Shown piece after piece: positions 31,137-64,000 of a stretch of 64,000 nt of DNA. The notes below the pieces were generated by a model. It worked only from the letters and a program-made list of their open reading frames with translations. It searched no databases and was not told where the DNA came from. A program made the translations under genes and the position numbers. The stretch is from Gadus chalcogrammus. Lineage: Eukaryota; Chordata; Actinopteri; Gadiformes; Gadidae. Position 1 is the first letter of the stretch; every line of letters begins with the position of its first letter. Location: the NCBI RefSeq assembly GCF_026213295.1, contig NC_079427.1, forward strand, positions 30,835,184 through 30,899,183, in the 5' to 3' direction.

Positions 31137-31774
31137 CCTCTATTGGATAGTGGTGGCTATATGCTGGATTGTCCACAGCAGTGCAATGTGAACTTGAAAT
31201 ATACCTGTTCTAACTTTAGTTTTAGTGCATATGGTAACTTGTGTATGTATTTCAGGATGAGTGCACTTAAATTTAGTCATGTTTTGTCGAGAACATTTAT
31301 GTTTTGTGAGCTTAGATTGTTAACATAGCTAACCTCCTGGTTTGCGCTCACCATTCTATCTTTGTGTAGTAGGCTATAGCCCCAATGTTTCAGTTGTCCT
31401 TTTTCTTAGTTAGGCTGGTTCATTCCATAAAGATAGAGGCCTGAATCTTTGCTCTCATTGAACTTGTACAGGTATGTAGCCTACTCCATATACCAGGTTT
31501 AGAATGTGTTAATTAAATTGTTTTCTTGCATTTTATTTTTGGAATTTTTGAAATACTATTAGTGCTCGTTTTGCATTCCACTGGATTGAGAGAGGCTGGT
31601 TCATTCTGAATCTTTGCTCTCATTGAACTTGTACAGCCTACAGAATAAAGTGCCATAAAAGAACGTCAGCGTCCTGTCTCTACAGATGCAGGCGTGCAGA
31701 TGTGAGCAGTTGAAAGCACAGAGACAGAGAGACACAGGGGTGTGGCCGACACAGGGGGAGAACACACAGCACCA
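31137..31774. other. LTR remnant and short tandem duplication
   Basis: Rest of the Gypsy-like LTR up to about 31684, then about 90 bp of unassigned sequence before the first-exon copy. No gene seen. Confidence 0.5.
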
Positions 31775-32060
31775 CAACTGGGGCAACAACGGGAAGTCTG
31801 TTAAAGAAAAAAGCTGTTTCATATTGGTCGACTTTGCCAACGTTGACGCAAGACTATGGAAGGTAAGCCATCTTGGTCATGAAACTATCTTCGAAGTTTG
31901 TAACATTTTTAGCCTTATTAGGCTACTGTATGATAGTATATGCGCATTGGTTTCATGAGAATTGAATCTGATCAGTGTCGTCTGGGTTTTGGCGGTTTTA
32001 CGTGTTCATAGGCGTTATGGCCTGTGATTGTTACGTGATTGTTACATGATTCTTATCTAA
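31775..32060 (+). promoter_or_regulatory. First-exon/promoter copy 1 of the CARD locus
   Basis: This segment is closely related to 35470-35720 and 52745-52945. All share an inverted CCAAT word (ATTGGT at 31823), a conserved ACGTTGACGCAAGACT leader and a start codon followed by a strong donor (ATGGAAG|GTAAGCC). Homology continues about 180 bp into the intron (GTATGATAGTATATGCGCAT). It looks like a duplicated promoter plus 5' UTR/first coding exon. Confidence 0.6.
31856..31862 (+). CDS. Minimal first coding exon (ATG GAA G), copy 1
   Basis: Start codon plus one codon and one base, then donor GTAAGC at 31863. Ends in phase 1, the phase used by every downstream CARD-locus exon, so it can splice directly to a CARD exon. 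Confidence 0.5.
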
Positions 32061-32714
32061 TCGTTTTCTTTTTAGAAACATTACAGCATAAATCCAGCGA
32101 TTTATCTCTCCTTGCCAAAGCTGGTTTGAATGTTTCCTCATCGTCAGATGTTTCTAGTCTCATACATTCTCTAAATGGGTGGTTCAATAAAATATGAATT
32201 TCTGCAGCGCCACCAGCAAGTTTATTTTAAAACTTCACCGTCCCTCGCTGTAAATTTAAATTGGCATCTTCTATCCCGTGCTCTTGCTCACTCATTTCCT
32301 TCACGGTCAGTGTTGCAAGATTGGGCGGGTACATACAATTTGGGCTGGTTTTGAAAAAAACTGGCGGTATTATCATAATTATTTTTACAAACACCAATCA
32401 ATGCCAATATACGTGAGGTTGAGTTGACGTTTCGATTTAACCCAGTAACGGTAGTATTAGGGGTGGCAGATGGACACCCATCCAATAGTAATTAGGGCTG
32501 AGGTAGGGGCCACAGACTTGTCACTCAAACCTCTGCACCAGAACTTGGGAGATGTGATCCATAATGTACTAGTGTAGCCGGGGTTGACTGTACATGATTC
32601 TCCGGTTGATGTTATTTCAGTTAAGTTGATTTCAAGTTGAAGTTCTACTCCCATGTCAGCTAATTTAATGCCCAGTTTGAGTTTTTTTTTATTTCAGCTC
32701 ATTAACCAAACTTA

Positions 32715-32719
<5 letters not shown>

Positions 32720-32805
<86 letters not shown>
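32720..32805 (+). repeat. (TG)n microsatellite
   Basis: About 43 TG dinucleotides in non-coding sequence. Confidence 0.97.
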
Positions 32806-32806
<1 letters not shown>

Positions 32807-35469
32807 TGCTAATGTGACAGGATACCTTTTTATAGGTTTTTTGTAGGTTTAGAGCCAGTGTTCGAAATACCCGTCAATATTCGGGGGTCCCCATCCCCGG
32901 ATTGTTGCGCAATACCGATCTAAATCTTCTCAATATGCAGTTGACCTATAACACTACAATATTTCATGGATGTAAGCAATCGTCTATAGCCTACATGACA
33001 ACAAAAAAAATTGATAATCCGATATGCTAAAGTAGCCTATTCGTAAAGGAACACTTTAGCCAATGCAGCCTCCTATGTCCAATATGGTGCACTTAGGAGA
33101 GCAATCAAAAACTGAATAAATGCCAGGTATAGCCTATCGGAGACTGGCACGCGATCGGTGCACTTGCAAATGAAAACCTGCAGTATGACCAATCGTTTGA
33201 CATTATTTAACAATCCATCTGCAGCAAATACGATCAGACAAATACATCATTGAACACATACACAAAGCACATTCGTCTAACGACGGCGGATGCTGACAAC
33301 ATTTAAGACAACAAGCCAAACATCACCACGGCAGGTGCGCTCTGTCTCTCGCGCTCTCTTTCGCACGCACGTAAACTATCACTCCAACTTCTGCAACTCC
33401 AAGGCTGCTTCTTAAGACCACAACCGACCACAAAGCCTTCATAACCATGCAGTATGCCGAAGCCGGAAAGGACATGCACGCGCACAGTAGCACGCACTCA
33501 TCTTATGCACAGTGCACCCTATATGTCCCAGTTCTATCATCACAATTCAGTCACTGCAAAGATTTAAAAGATAGCCTCTTACCTTAAGTTAGAATAGACC
33601 CAAAGCGTGTGAGTGATACACTCTGGTTAGCTTTCGCTTGCTAGACGTTTTTAGTATGACTGCAACATTACGTCTTTCTTCTGTTTGGCGAACATGTTTA
33701 ATTTGCATACGGACACAAGACTGGCTGGCTCCGCTTGGCAAAAAATAACATATTTGTGAATACATGTTTTGAATTCTGAATACTGGACATGGTGAGCTTA
33801 AAAACATTTAAGTGGCCATTAGTGACAATAAAATAAAATATATGTTTTTTTTTGACAAGATTTGAGTCTCCCATCAAATTATGCTTTTGAGGCTTTCAGG
33901 CGGTGTCATGGATAAACGGGGGGGGGTCGAGATTTTGGTTGAGTGGTCCATCATCTCGATAGGTGAATTGTCTTAGTCTTTTTCACAGACAGGAGACAAT
34001 GAAACCCGCTCCGCAGGGCAGTTTGATAAATGGCATGATACTTGACAAACATGATACATGGTAGAGTTTTGATATATTTGTCAAGTTTTCAAGTTAGTGA
34101 TGTTATGGTTTGCGTCGAGGTATCGGGGCGTGTGTCGAGGAAGCTACGTCGGCTCCTCCCCCAGCGAAGCTCCGTATCGAGTAGGATTCACATAGGCGAA
34201 ATGACGATGTGTGTGACCGTCGAGGCTTCATCTCGGGCTTTTCCACGATATGGGTTCTTAATTTGCACATCATTTACAAAAAGAAGACTCTACCAAGTTC
34301 CAAGATCACTTTAATGGCTATAATGAATTAATCACACTCATTCTCAGTCATCATGCAGTGTGATACCACTTTAATCCATTAATCACTTCAAATATTACAG
34401 TATTGTTACAATTATTAGTAGGCCTACTGTAGTTGATAAGTCTATTTTGGCCGGGAGGACTACTTCAAATCTTTGCCAAATGATTTATTTTCTACCATGA
34501 GCTCCAGAGATATTTATGAATAGCACACTCACACACACTCTGAAATGACTTTAATTCTCAAATAGTTTGATGTTGTATCAGCACCTAAAGCAAACATCAC
34601 ATTATGGGGTTGGGTTCACTGGAAACTCCATGGGCCACATGCATGCTGGGGCGTGTGTGTGTGTGTGAGAGCGAGAGAGAGAGACAGAGAGAATACAGGA
34701 TTTGTCATGCACTGCACAGCATTCACTGTATCTGGCCATTGAGTGTGTGTGTGTAGGAAATGTTACACTCCAATAAACTATTGTTAACATGAATACATTT
34801 AACAGTATTTCTCTAGTATGGTGCTGTAGCACGATCTTGTATCATGTATTTTGCTTCTACTTAATAGTCATGTTATGTACAATAACCCAACTGGACTCAA
34901 CCTACATTAATATATGTAACATATTTATCATGTATCATGATACATGATACTCAACCTTGAGCCTATTTTCCAATCATTTTGGGATTAATTAAATGCGGAC
35001 AGCGATTCTCATGGGAAATATACTTATCAACTCTTTATTTTCCAAGTGTTTATGTGGTATATCAACTCCCATTCGGCATGGCTATAAATGCACTTTTTAA
35101 ATCTATCAATCACAACATCTATCAATTTATAAATTTTTGCAGACAAATATTGGTATACAATATCTGCTTTAAGTATATTAGAAGACCTTTGTGGAGATTC
35201 TAAGAGCATTGCTGTGCTCGGTTCTACAACAGGTAGGGGTACCTCCCTTCCTACTGTAGACCATCTCTGTTGTGCAGAACAATATGCAGGCGGGTGGGTG
35301 AAGTAGTCCTACCAAGAGGGTGGGGTAGGCCTACCCAGAGGGTGGGGCAGTCCTACCCAGAGAGTGGGGCAGGCTACAGCGTGTGACGACCATAAGGCGG
35401 TCTTAATGGCGTAACAGGTAGAGACACGTTATGGAAAAGAGAATAATCCAACCAATAAGAAACCTTCAA
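32806..35469. other. Non-coding stretch, no gene recognised
   Basis: AT-rich DNA with short TG/GAGA blocks near 34655-34700 and GTATCATG inverted words near 34035-34060 and 34930-34950. Probably old transposon remains. No conserved frame seen. Confidence 0.5.
35270..35375 (+). repeat. ~24-bp tandem repeat
   Basis: Three copies of CCTACCCAGAGGGTGGGGYAG with variants (ACCAAGAGGGTGGGGTAGG, ACCCAGAGAGTGGGGCAGG) just upstream of first-exon copy 2. Confidence 0.85.
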
Positions 35470-35538
35470 AATAAAGGAAGTCTGTTATAGACGGATTTAG
35501 ATTCATATTGGTCGACCACGCAACGTTGAAACGAAACT

Positions 35539-63780
<28,242 letters not shown>

Positions 63781-64000
63781 CCATAGTGAACTAGATAGCT
63801 CTTTCCAAAGAGAACAATGAAGATATGCAGAATAACCTGAAACAGTGAAGCTGTCTGTGAATGCATCCTGGTCGTTGGGATACGGCCAGATGATGACAAC
63901 AGAGACATTATTCAAAAGTGTAAGCAGCCGTAAGAGCTAGGCTCTTGTCGAGTCCATCTTTACCATATAAACTCTTTAAATGGCACAATTGCTCATACAG
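63781..64000 (+). other. Downstream sequence, probable 3' UTR
   Basis: No poly(A) signal of the AATAAA type before the window ends. No further exon seen. Confidence 0.4.

Larger units (their letters stand above)
20809..31684 (+). mobile_element. 3' LTR of the Gypsy-like element, split by a nested hAT complex
   Basis: Starts with TG right after the polypurine tract and, after removing the 10.2-kb hAT insertion (20955-31128), runs to ...GTCTCTACA with an AATAAAGTGCC poly(A)-like signal near 31642. That makes about 700 bp. A ~30-bp word (CTGAATCTTTGCTCTCATTG) is repeated at about 31442 and 31608. The matching 5' LTR was not found, so the right border is provisional. Confidence 0.5.

Overview
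The window is vertebrate nuclear DNA, almost certainly from a teleost fish. It has spliced genes with GT-AG introns, very long (TG)n/(CA)n microsatellites, many fish-type hAT and Harbinger DNA transposons with short MITEs, an LTR (Ty3/Gypsy-like) element and a Jockey-superfamily non-LTR retrotransposon. The dense dinucleotide repeats and the expanded CARD exons would suit a cod-like (gadiform) fish, but that is inference. Region 1 (1-9.1 kb, + strand) is the 3' half of a translation initiation factor eIF4G1 gene: twelve exons encoding 532 residues (the Arg/Ser-rich linker, the MA3 domain and the W2 domain), a stop at 8267-8269 and a 3' UTR. Its 2.8-kb third intron holds a decayed BED/hAT transposase on the minus strand, itself hit by a 374-bp MITE with a perfect 8-bp target duplication. 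Two introns carry huge (TG)n tracts directly against the 3' splice site. Region 2 (10-31.7 kb) is a nested transposon graveyard: a Harbinger remnant; two MITE families; a Gypsy-like element with gag and integrase but no reverse transcriptase, split by a hAT (13087-16659) and a MITE (17518-18371); and its 3' LTR (from 20809), split by a second hAT (20955-31128). That hAT is split by a third hAT (23017-30739) containing a CCWGG-target repeat and a LINE. Exact or near-exact 8-bp target duplications give the order of events. Region 3 (31.7-63.8 kb, + strand) holds what looks like an innate-immunity signalling locus: three diverged copies of a promoter/first exon (31.86, 35.54, 52.80 kb); four tandem CARD exons of one type (40.67-43.17 kb); two short linker exons (45.86 and 48.12 kb); an array of five nearly identical ~1.17-kb units, each with a second type of CARD exon plus a 16-residue linker exon (55.36-62.23 kb); and finally a linker exon, a Death-domain exon and a five-codon terminal exon ending at 63780. 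Every internal exon is phase 1-1, so any number of CARD modules can be joined in frame. The layout, many CARDs followed by one Death domain, resembles a multiplied RAIDD/CRADD-type adaptor and is the most novel content of the window. Whether it is one gene of about 1100 codons with alternative promoters or two neighbouring genes cannot be settled from sequence alone. The spaces between the exons are filled with hAT MITEs, foldback elements, a tRNA-like SINE head and microsatellites.
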